The notes beneath the pieces are model-generated. The model had not been told where the DNA came from. It worked only from the letters and a program-made list of their open reading frames with translations, and ran no database searches. The translations under genes were made by a program, and so were the position numbers. DNA of 64,000 nt from Sialis fuliginosa (Eukaryota; Arthropoda; Insecta; Megaloptera; Sialidae), in the NCBI GenBank assembly GCA_961205875.1, contig OY540815.1:20335638-20399637 (forward strand). The letters run 5' to 3'. How positions within the stretch are numbered: position 1 is the stretch's first letter; every line of letters starts with the position of its first letter. Shown here one piece after another: positions 22,778 through 32,455 of the stretch.

Positions 22778-23808
22778 ATTATTACTAACAAAAGCACTGC
22801 AATAACATCTTGGTTTGGTTATATATAATAGTTATTTTTACTTTATTTTGATAGTGTATTTTATTATTGAGACTTTAAATAAAAAAATAAGAGCTTTGAT
22901 TTTGATAAAGTTTAAAATTGAGTTATACAATGATACAATATATTGTTTTTTAGAATAATAAAAATAATTCATATCATTGGCAATACGAATTCTCAATTTT
23001 GAGCGGCTATACTGTTTTAAAGTGCCTTTTTGAATTTTTTATGGAGGAGAACTGCCTCCCTCGCGTTTATCTAGAACTTTAAGATTAAGAATAGAATAGA
23101 ATATACTACACTAATGGAAAATACAACTATTTTTTATGCAACAAAAAGAAAATATATAAACTTCTAAAATTTATGAGAATAAAGAGATGTTATAATGTTT
23201 TACTTACGATAGATGTTTCTAATAATTATTCTTACCTGAAACAAAAGAAAGCCATTATTAATTGTTTTATAAATAAATATCATCACCAAAAGTACAATAT
23301 AATATAATTATATCTATATAATTAGGTCAGGTACGTATTAATTTTATTTTTTTTTTTGTTAATAAAATGTATAAAAATGAGAATTTGATTTTGGAAGAAA
23401 AATCTGTGAGCGAATCTAGTGAATAAATAAATATATTGACATTAAATTTAAAAAAGTATCATTTCACTCATTATCACCAATCCTATTCTACAATACAAAA
23501 GTGCCAGAATTCATTTTCTTCTTCTTCCGCTTGAAAGCATATAAGAAAAGAGTAATCATTAAAAACTTAATTAACATCAATTTCAAGTACGAGACATTTT
23601 ATGTACATAACTTCAAACAACGTTTCTCGTTTTTCTCTATCTACCTCAAAGATATGATGACATGCACATGAAAAAGGGTTTTTATCTTAAAAAGTAAGCG
23701 AAGGATATCGCAATCCAGCCGTTGTCAAAAACACTCGCCTGTTATTTGTTTCGGAACATAAATATACTGAGCGCCATTCCTGAAAGTTTTGTATTTTAAA
23801 TGTACATA
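22778..23808. other. AT-rich stretch, no gene seen
   Basis: No supported feature. Confidence 0.4.
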
Positions 23809-24345
23809 AGGTACTGGCACCATTCTTGGATATGACCATGATTTTAAATTAAATGTACTGAATTAGAAATATTTGTTGATATTTGATTACTATCATTTCT
23901 GAATATTAATCTATATACATTTAACTGTCTTACAGCGTGATTTGATGACAAATAGGTGTCAAAATGGTGGACATTTAAACTAATTATTAGTAAAATTTAT
24001 TTATTAATTATTATATTATCATAGCAACTGCTTTACATTGTTTCAAACTTGATGATTCTTTCTTTTATATCTTTTGTGTCGTAGTATATCTTTTATATTA
24101 TTATATTATATTATATTATATTATTATATTATATTATATCTTTTGTATATAATCATTAGCAAGTGTCTATCACTGCGTCCTCATTACTGGTTTTACTTTA
24201 TCCATTACTGGAGAAAAAACATAAACAAAATAAAAGACTATACTTTAAAAAACAAACTCTGCGGAATTTGGTAATTAAATTGATTAAATAAAGAAGTACA
24301 TGTTTTGTTAGTAACGTAAAGATCACGAAAATTACGGAAAAAAAC
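23809..24345 (+). mobile_element. TA-MITE (TGGCACC family), copy C, right end lost
   Basis: Intact left end AGGTACTGGCACCATTCTTGG preceded by TA. Collinear with copies A and F until about 24345, where similarity fades without the GGTGCCAGTACCT terminus. An expanded TTATA microsatellite interrupts it at 24086-24137. Confidence 0.8.
24086..24137. repeat. TATTA/TTATA microsatellite inside a MITE
   Basis: About ten TTATA/TTATTATA units replace the short spacer found at this position in sister copies, between two TATCTTTT motifs. Local expansion after insertion is the simplest reading. Confidence 0.8.
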
Positions 24346-24759
24346 ATTACAATATGCTGTTGTTTTTTAACATTTTTCGCTGATGGTAAGTAGTGCGGCC
24401 TGTAAAGATTTCCAAAAACTGGCAAGTGGCCCCTCCGATTAAAATTTTGCACGGGTCTGCTTTAAAGTATTATATTTTGAATTTACCTTTTCTTGAATAC
24501 TGATGGAATGTAATACAAATATTTTTAACGAATACCTTTTTAAAATATTTTCTTTAAAGTTGAAAAACGTGAACTTTGCCAATCTTATTTCTAAATCGAT
24601 TTTTTCTTTCACGCAAAAACTGTTTACAAACATATTGCAGTTGCCATTGTTATGATAACAAACAGAACCATTTACTTAAAAGGAAAAGTTAGAAGATGTA
24701 TTTAATCTTTTCTAATAAAATTTTATATATTTGTAGTAAAGTTCAAAATATTGTATATA
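24346..24759. other. Stretch between two elements, no gene seen
   Basis: Two overlapping minus-strand frames (up to 84 codons) run through this DNA and the MITE remnant. Composition does not support coding. Confidence 0.4.
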
Positions 24760-25779
24760 CTAGGGTGTGCCAAAAAAAGACGATATTTTTTTTTTCTTTT
24801 TACGCTCAAAATATCGTCGAAGATGTCGAAACAAAAGACCTGTCCAAAGGAGAGTTCTTAATTTTAATTTTAAGAGGTCCTCCATCGATTTTGAAGTTTT
24901 TCCCATTTAAATAACACGGGAAAAATTTTTTTTTTTCATTTTTACTTTCGCAACGTCTGAAGATTTTATTTTTTCGTAAAATAAACTATCAGACCTTATT
25001 GGGGATTAAATTTTGAACAAAAAATTATTCTAGGCTAACTTTTTAGAGAATTAAATATACTTTAAATTTTTAATTGAAATTTGTCATCTATCGTCAATAA
25101 TTTAGAAAATATAGATGAAAAATTATGAAAATATGACTTATCAGGCTTGTTACTCTACGCTATTGCGGAGACAACGAATCTTTCTTATACAATTTTGTAG
25201 CAAATTTGATGTACCAAAAAATAAGAATTAAATTTTTTGTATTTTTATCGATGGTTCACTTGAACAAAGCTAAAAATTAGAAAAATAGGATTTTGTTGGT
25301 CTGTAACTTTGAAAATATTAATGATACAAAAAATTTATCTAAATGTTTTTTGTAGTGCATCAAACGGACTACAAAATTGTCATTTGACTTTTTGTTCTAT
25401 CTTGGATAGTTTAGCTAAAAATTACAAAAAACACGAAATTTGGGGAAAATTGATACTGTAAAGCTTTATAAAAAGTCAGGCTTCGATGGTAGCAATATGA
25501 CCCAATGAAATTTTTTGTTCAAAATTTAATCCCCAATAAGGTCTGATAGTTTATTTTACGAAAAAATAAAATCTTCAGACGTTGCGAAAGTAAAAATGAA
25601 AAAAAAAAAAAATTTTCCCGTGTTATTTAAATGGGAAAAACTTCAAAATCGATGGAGGACCTCTTAAAATTAAAATTAAGAACTCTCCTTTGGACAGGTC
25701 TTTTGTTTCGACATCTTCTACGATATTTTGAGCGGAAAGTGAAAAAAAAAAAATATCGTCTTTTTTTGGCACACCCTAG
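24760..25779. mobile_element. Foldback element with ~270-bp inverted arms
   Basis: Ends CTAGGGTGTGCCAAAAAAA and its exact inverse, flanked by TATATA on both sides (TA target). The left arm runs 24760 to about 25028 and the right arm about 25508-25779, roughly 96-97% identical by eye. Landmarks mirrored in both include ACCTGTCCAAAGGAGAGTTC, GAGGTCCTCCATCGATTTTG and TCAGACCTTATTGGGG. The ~480-bp centre has no ORF. It is non-autonomous; the TA site fits a Tc1/mariner-like source. Confidence 0.85.
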
Positions 25780-25808
25780 TATATACATATAATATATGTA
25801 TATGTATA

Positions 25809-26338
25809 AGATACTGGCACCAGTTATGGCCGCTATAAGAGCTTCTTTTATGTGATTCTCATGAACTCATGTTACTAATAGAAAAAATAACTCTTTATTT
25901 AATCAATTTAATTACCCAAGTCCACAAATATAGTTTGTTTTTTAAATTATAGCTTTTTTCTGTTTATGTTTTTTCTCCAGCAATAAATAAAGTAAAACCA
26001 GTAATGAGCACGCAGTGATGAACACTTACTTATGATTACAAAATGATAAGTACCACGACACAAAAGATATAAAATAAAGAATCGTCAAATTTGAAACAAT
26101 GTAAAGCGATTTCTATGATAATATAATAATTAATAAATAAATTATACTAATAATTAGTTTAAATGTCCACCATTTTGACACCTATTGGCCGATTGTTATC
26201 AAATCACGATGTAAGACAGTTAAATGTATTATTTATAGAAATGGTAGTAATCAAATATCAACAAATATTTCTAATTCAGTACATTTAATTAAAAAATAGC
26301 CAATACTGGGGTCATATCCAAGACTGGTGCCAGTACTT
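25809..26338 (-). mobile_element. TA-MITE (TGGCACC family), copy D
   Basis: Near-complete 530-bp copy with both ends (AGATACTGGCACCAG .. CTGGTGCCAGTACTT), TA before the left end and TA after the right. It starts 29 bp after the foldback at 24760-25779. Confidence 0.9.
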
Positions 26339-26374
26339 TAGGTGTGAAAAACATTTGATATTTTGTATTATACA

Positions 26375-26797
26375 GAAATTTTTCATGAATTGGACTGATA
26401 TTCAATTATTTGTTGTTGATATTGCAATTAATTTTTGAAATACCATAGCTACATATGCATATAAAAAATTAATTAATTAATTAAATTAGTATTAATTTTT
26501 TTTTTATTGTATGAAATGAAAAAATAATAATTCTTTTAAAAAGTTTCAATTAGGTATACAATTTAAATTATAAGATTAGATGATGAAATTTTTCATGAAT
26601 TGGACTGATATTCAATTATTTGTTGTTGATATTGCAATTAATTTTTGAAATACCATAGCTACATATGCATATAAAAAATTAATTAATTAATTAAATTAGT
26701 ATTAATTTTTTTTTTATTGTATGAAATGAAAAAATAATAATTCTTTTAAAAAGTTTCAATTAGGTATACAATTTAAATTATAAGATTAGATGATGAA
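26375..26797. repeat. Exact 210-bp tandem duplication
   Basis: GAAATTTTTCATGAATTGG begins at 26375 and again at 26585. The intervening 210 bp, including (TTAA) runs and a 10-T tract, repeats without a difference that I can see. The event is very recent or an assembly duplication. Confidence 0.95.
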
Positions 26798-27330
26798 AAG
26801 CTGACCAAGTTGTATAAATGACCCGAGCGTTAATAAAGAGGGGGGTAGGGGAGAGGTGAACATCTCTAACGCACGGACCGACTTTGAAAGTAATTTGTAA
26901 AGTTTCAATGAAGAAATACCAAACTATTCATGATGACGGCACACTGGGTCGGTATCGATTATGTTAGAAAGTTGGCAGTTGTTTCCACGGCATGCTTAAT
27001 CTAAGGATGCCTACCTTCTCTGTGATTGTTGTTGAGGAATTAATGACTCTATGGAATAGTTACACTGTTAATAGAAATTACTTTCAGATCATTTGGGTGT
27101 GATAGTTTCATATGGTAAATTTTTAATTTAAAATTAAAATAAATAATAAAAACTTATCTGCAATGAATTATTTTTAAAAGAAACCGAATCAAAATATATA
27201 TATTCGAGGTTGGAAAACTTTTGTGACAGAAGAACCAAATCTGTCTAACAATGATTTTAAAAAAATTAGAAAGCAATTAATATATTTTCACAAATAAGAT
27301 AAATTATTTAACGTAATTTGAAAGATTAAT
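26798..27330. other. Intervening sequence, no gene seen
   Basis: 26800-27010 is richer in GC than average and contains a G-rich patch (GAGGGGGGTAGGGGAGAGG), but has no sustained open frame with splice signals. Confidence 0.35.
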
Positions 27331-27400
27331 ACCCGGTATTATAAAGAAAGCTCGGGGGGTAACGCTATCTATGTGGTATTAAGTATAAAAACCCACTGAC
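27331..27400 (+). mobile_element. Relic end of the CCCGGTATTATAAAG MITE
   Basis: ACCCGGTATTATAAAGAAA and TAACGCTATCT match the left end of the element at 52751-53051. The right inverted end is absent. Confidence 0.5.
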
Positions 27401-27478
27401 AGTTTGAATGAATGGTGTGGTTGATATGAATGATCTTGACGCATGCGCGTTAAGTAGAAATCAGTGTTGGAGTCTGTA

Positions 27479-27655
27479 GGATCGCGCCAAGCTGAGATTT
27501 TAACTATTCAACTTATTTGTTAATTTATCAATTTTAATTTGTTAATAATAGAAGAAGGGGTCTCGACGGTCTTAGGGCATTTGATAGTCTTAAAATTAAT
27601 GATGTAAGCTATATTTAAAAAAAAAAGTTGTGGTCTGTAGGATTACGCCAAGTTG
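27479..27655 (+). repeat. GGATCGCGCCAAGCTGAG satellite, one unit and a stub
   Basis: A unit starts with GGATCGCGCC at 27479 and a second, decayed start GGATTACGCCAAGTTG lies at 27640 (period 161). The family is shared with 28761-29533 and the inverted tract at 46.1 kb. Confidence 0.75.
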
Positions 27656-27721
27656 AAAATGACAAAACACATTTTCGGTGATTTTTTTTCAGGAGGAAAG
27701 AGGGCGGAAAAATAAATCTCA

Positions 27722-27833
27722 CCCAGGGCGCCAGACTTTCTAAGCCCTTCTCTGAGCTCACAAAAATTATAAAAAATAAAAAACAGATACATTGAATTTT
27801 ATGGGATTTGCGAGTCGCAGTTTGTCGACCCCT
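27722..27833 (-). mobile_element. Two degraded hAT-type ends
   Basis: On the minus strand from 27833, CCAGGGGTCGACAAACTGC followed by GACTCGC is close to a widespread hAT terminus (CAGGGGTCGGCAAACTG). At 27726 on the plus strand, CAGGGCGCCAGACTTTCTA matches the inverse of 50671-50708. These are solo ends of two families. Confidence 0.45.
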
Positions 27834-28760
27834 GGTCTTTATTAACTTCATAATATGTACAGCCCGTAATTTTTACATTTGTGTGTAAGAAATAAATTTC
27901 ATTTTACACAATATTATGATAATTAGTCCCCGAAAAATAATAACACACGAACAATTAAACCAACAATTTATTGTTTATTTATTCAACAATCGTTATTTTC
28001 TTTGTAACAATGTATTTCACATTTTATGAAAAAATGTTAGTAACAAAAAATATAAGACTGTAAAATCTATTTCCTATTGGGTATGTTCTGTTAAACTACT
28101 GGTTTATACAAATAATATTTTATTAAGAGAAAGTTACTTCTTATACAAATAAATTTAAAAAAATAAACTTAGTTGCATATAAAGTATACTATTCGAAGAA
28201 CTGATCTAGGGTTAAAAATATACCACATTACATAATTTGTTAAATTGTCAATAACTTAAAAAATAATAACGTCGAAATGTTAAAAAAGAATAAATTTCAA
28301 TAGATTTATTCTTCAAATAAAACTATATATGCGTTTATTTTTAATTAAATTTTAAATTAGTACCTATATCGAAATTTTTGTACACGTCAACAAAATTTAA
28401 TTTTAGCAATTCCTAAGTTTATATATGCATACTAATTTACAAAATTTAATAGAGAGAATGGTTGTTTATTTTAATTTTGTATGTATATTTATAACATAAA
28501 TCATCACAAGGGCCAGGCAAAATGTTGATATTTTTAATTACCATACTGTAGAACGTATAAAGAAGTGTATAATCTATATATATGTGGTTCTTCATCAGTT
28601 TTTACAAGAGATAAGATAAATAATGTAAGTTTTATCATAAAATTATGTAATTAAATTAAATGTAAATTGACTAAGGGGCACTTAAAAAATAGCTTATTTT
28701 CAAATGCTTGTTACTTGGTCAAAAATTAACTTTTTTCAAAACTTTTTTTTCTTAAATGTA
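27834..28760. other. AT-rich stretch, no gene seen
   Basis: No supported feature. Confidence 0.4.
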
Positions 28761-29533
28761 GGATCGCGCCAAGCTGAGATATTAACTATTCAATTTACTT
28801 CTTTGTTAGTTTATGAGTTTTAATTTGTTTTTAAAAAGGGAAGGAGATCGCGAGGGTCTTTAAGTGCATGATCTTCTTAAAGATAATAGTGTAAGCTACA
28901 TTTTTAAAAAAAAATTGAGTCTGCAGGATCGCGCCAAGCTGAGATATTCACTATTCAATTTACTTCTTTGTTAACTTATAAGTTTTAATTTGTTTTTAAA
29001 GGGGGAAGGAGGTCGCGAGGGTCTTTAAGTGCGTGATTCTCTTAAAGATAATAGTGTAAGCTTCATTTTAAGAAAAAATTGAGTCTGTAGGATCGCGCCA
29101 AGCTGAGATATTCACTATTCAATTTACTTCTTTGTTAACTTATAAGTTTTAATTTGTTTTTAAAGGGGGAAGGAGGTCGCGAGGGTCTTTAAGTGCGTGA
29201 TTCTCTTAAAGATAATAGTGTAAGCTTCATTTTAAGAAAAAATTGAGTCTGTAGGATCGCGCCAAGCTGAGATATTCACTATTCAATTTACTTCTTTGTT
29301 AACTTATAAGTTTTAATTTGTTTTTAAAGGGGGAAGGAGGTCGCGAGGGTCTTTAAGTGCGTGATTCTCTTAAAGATAATAGTGTAAGCTTCATTTTAAG
29401 AAAAAATTGAATCTGTAGGATCGCGCCAAGCTGAGATATTTACTATTCAATTTACTTCTTTGTTAGCTTATGAGTTTTAATTTATTTTAAAAAGGAAAGG
29501 AGGTTGCGAGGGTTTTTAAGTGCGTGTACTTGA
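28761..29533 (+). repeat. 164-bp satellite array, ~4.7 units
   Basis: GGATCGCGCCAAGCTGAG recurs at 28761, 28926, 29090, 29254 and 29418, spacings 165, 164, 164 and 164. The middle units are almost identical, whereas the first and last are more diverged, as expected for an array homogenised from its centre. Each unit contains an AT-rich half and a GGAAGGAGGTCGCGAGGG patch. No coding frame is conserved. Satellite DNA, or the internal repeat of a Helitron-like element. Confidence 0.95.
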
Positions 29534-29569
29534 TAAAAATCGGCGGGCCCACTGGCGTCATACCCTTGG

Positions 29570-29732
29570 TCTAAATTATTATTGTTTGGTACTGGAAATC
29601 GATAACGCCTATTAATAATAAACAGGTTAACAAATATCATAACTATATCGCAATGGGTTATCTAGATATTAAATAAACACTAATTTAGAGCAAAATTTTT
29701 GGAAGACTGTAGCTCCCTCGCAAAGTATTCTC
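29570..29732 (+). repeat. Dispersed repeat pair, copy 2
   Basis: Direct-orientation partner of 8958-9118. It begins about 40 bp after the satellite array ends. Confidence 0.65.
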
Positions 29733-30491
29733 AAATGTTGTGAAGTTTGTGAAACCCCAGTATGGAAATCAAAGATTTAAAGAACTGGAAAAGCGTAGCA
29801 TTCTCGCATAAAAATAAATATTAAAAAATGTACGCGCAATCTCATATTTCCAATATCGAAATAACTATACGAGTCTTCATGTGAATCTTTATGAACTCCG
29901 TTACATAGACATATATGTTATTGATTTTTATACTTAACGTTTATGTAATTTATATAATATGCAAGTTACTAGAAAATTCTACAAAAATTTATTTTGTTGG
30001 ATAAAGTCCAAAAGTTTTTATTCGAAAAACTTAAATCTTATAACATTTTACAGAAATAAGTTTGCCATCATCGGAATTTTTTTATTCGAAAAGGAAAAGT
30101 TACATGTTTTTGAAGTTAACAGAAACCTATACGATGTAATAATTTACTAAGGAAATAGCGGTGAAACTATTATGTTGAGAATAAAACTGTTTATGGTTTA
30201 TATTTTTATAAATTATTATATTTTTTTATCAGCAAATATTTACATTTATACATTCTATATAGAATGTGTATTTCGAAATTTATGAATACCCAAACGACCG
30301 ACTGCTCTAAACAAATAGACACCGTTCTCTATCGCTCAATTTGCCCACGTAACTGCTGTTTTTTTTTCTTACCTATTTGACACTTATGTTAAAATAATAA
30401 TTATAAAGAGATCTGGCATAAAATAAAAAAGGTTAACTAATGGTAGTTGTGAGAATAGTGTAATTATTTCAAAAATCAAAAGGTCATTTTA
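29733..30491. other. AT-rich stretch, no gene seen
   Basis: A 63-codon lysine/phenylalanine-rich plus frame at 29959-30150 reflects base composition. No other feature. Confidence 0.4.
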
Positions 30492-30836
30492 CATTTTTTG
30501 TTGCATTTAGGGAGACCTATCTAAAGACATCCCACTCAATGGGTTAAGTGAAAAAAAAAGTACACTTTTCAGTCTATGGGTTCTAAAAATTGTTTGACAA
30601 TGTTCGTTATAATTTTCAGTGAAAGTACTAATTAAAAGCTACATTCTGGATTTTTTTTCAGATTTTTTGAATCGATAGTTTAGAAAATAGAGGGAACGAC
30701 GCTCTGATAACGACTTTGAACGCAATTAGGTCCAAAAACATTTGTTGTTGCATTTAAGGAGACCTATCTAAAGACAATCCACTCAATGAGATAAGTGGAA
30801 AAAAATGTTTTAATACACTTTTCAGTCTATTCCAAG
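30492..30836. repeat. Diverged direct duplication, period 247
   Basis: TTGCATTTAGGGAGACCTAT at 30501 recurs as TTGCATTTAAGGAGACCTAT at 30748. The following CTAAAGACA.TCCACTCAATG and ACACTTTTCAGTCTAT blocks are in the same order. Units are about 90 bp with unrelated DNA between. Confidence 0.75.
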
Positions 30837-31639
30837 GGGGTTAAAAAAAATGAGTTTTTAAAATCTCATCATATCTGTTTCTGGGTTATCAATCCATTTA
30901 TATAGAAAGACGGGCGGACAAACGGGCAGAGTGAAACTATAAAAACATATTTGGGTGTCATTATAAAAAAATAAAATTAACATAAACAAATTAAAAAAGT
31001 ACAGCTTTTGAAAATACTTTTATGTTATATTTGATATATAATACATACACTCACTACATAGTTCAACACTCGTTGCTAAAGTTATGTACACATATATGTT
31101 CCACTCGTAGGTAATCTGCAGAAGTTCCCTGGCCAGAGCAGCAATTACCATCGGATATTGCCCCTAAGTAGTCCTCACTTCATAATCCCTCACATATTAG
31201 CCGCCGCAGTATAGAGGTGACGTATGGCTCCACAATTGTTACACAGATTAAATACAAGCTCAAACTTGGTAGCTACATATGTATATTAACATCATATAAA
31301 TGAGAAAACTTTTAAAAACAATCAATTATTTTTTTAATTAAAGCATTTACTTTTTTATTTAAATGTCTGAATCTGGATAATAGCTGTCAATAAGAATTTT
31401 AATATTAGAATGGATTATATAATTGATTTGTTCTGGCTTACGTCGCCATATTGGAAAAAGGGCCCATAATATCTCATCCGGTATATATTATAGTTTTATC
31501 TCAAACATTGTTTTGTAGGTTTAACACATTACTTCCCAGTGCCCTATTTATAGCACATCATATTTTCTATTTTTTTCCTGTGACACTATAACGTTGTTAA
31601 TTTGATTTACATTACTAATATGTTTTTTAACTCTCACTA
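30837..31639. other. Intervening sequence with one GC-rich patch
   Basis: 31115-31235 is distinctly GC-rich (CTGGCCAGAGCAGC, CGGATATTGCCCC, TAGCCGCCGCAG). A minus-strand frame through it carries one stop. It may be a fragment of an unidentified SINE or protein repeat; I cannot assign it. Elsewhere AT-rich. Confidence 0.3.
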
Positions 31640-31869
31640 TAATATAAGAATTAATTAATAAATAGATTATACTAACAATTAGTTTAAATGTCCATCATTT
31701 TGACACCCATTGGCCGAGTGTCATCAGATTAAATTGTTTTATAGTTAATTACCTATAGATTATGATTCAGTAATTGCAGTAATCAAATATCAACAAATAT
31801 TTCTAATATAGTACATTTAATTAAACAAGAATCACATTGAGGTATGATCAAAGACTGATGCCAGTACAT
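31640..31869 (-). mobile_element. TA-MITE (TGGCACC family), truncated relic
   Basis: Right half only: ATTAGTTTAAATGTCCA, TTTTGACACCCATTGGCCG, AATATCAACAAATATTTC, ending GATGCCAGTACAT before TA. Several mutations mark it as old. Confidence 0.75.
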
Positions 31870-32165
31870 TATTGCATGAAATTAATAATAAATATTTTAA
31901 TAATTAGATTGTCTATTTCAAAATGTTCAAAATTTATTTATACATCATATTTGTTAAACACTAACATAACATGTATACAAGATAATTAATACCGTTTGTT
32001 ATGTTATGGACCAAAGTAAATCAGATTTCAGTTCATGAAACTTCTTTGAGACGATTGTGGCGTAACTTGATGTTCAAAATTATATCTATGTATAATATAT
32101 AATATAATATATAATATATAATATATAATATATGTATAATGTATAATATGTACATGTACATTGTA
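31870..32165. repeat. AT-rich DNA with a TATAATA microsatellite
   Basis: A TATAATA-type simple repeat occupies about 32090-32140 and is followed by TGTACATGTACATTGTACA. No gene. Confidence 0.6.
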
Positions 32166-32455
32166 CAGTGTCGGAACTACTAATAAGTAATCTTATACCT
32201 GGGGCCAATAAAGAAAATTACTTCACTTGTAAATTATATTACTGTCGGCTTAACACGTCAAAAATGACGAGATAATTATTAATAACAAATATCGAAAGGA
32301 AAGGTTTTTACGTCTAATAATAATTATTTTGTGCAACTTTTTCGACAGGGGACATAGGGAATTTTTAAATTCAAATAAGCCCCCTTAAAATTCATTGCGT
32401 CAGTGTCCTTTGTAATATTACTCTTGGGGATACAGCTCCTTCGGCCCCGGTACTG
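32166..32455. mobile_element. Possible TIR element, CAGTGTCGG / CCGGTACTG ends
   Basis: CAGTGTCGGAACTAC with CTGGGGCC just inside faces CTTCGGCCCCGGTACTG inverted. Match length is short and no clear target duplication is visible. A hAT-type miniature is possible. Confidence 0.3.

Noticed and set aside
28761..29533. CRISPR array
   Set aside because: Units are ~164 bp with no alternation of short repeats and unique spacers, in clearly eukaryotic DNA.
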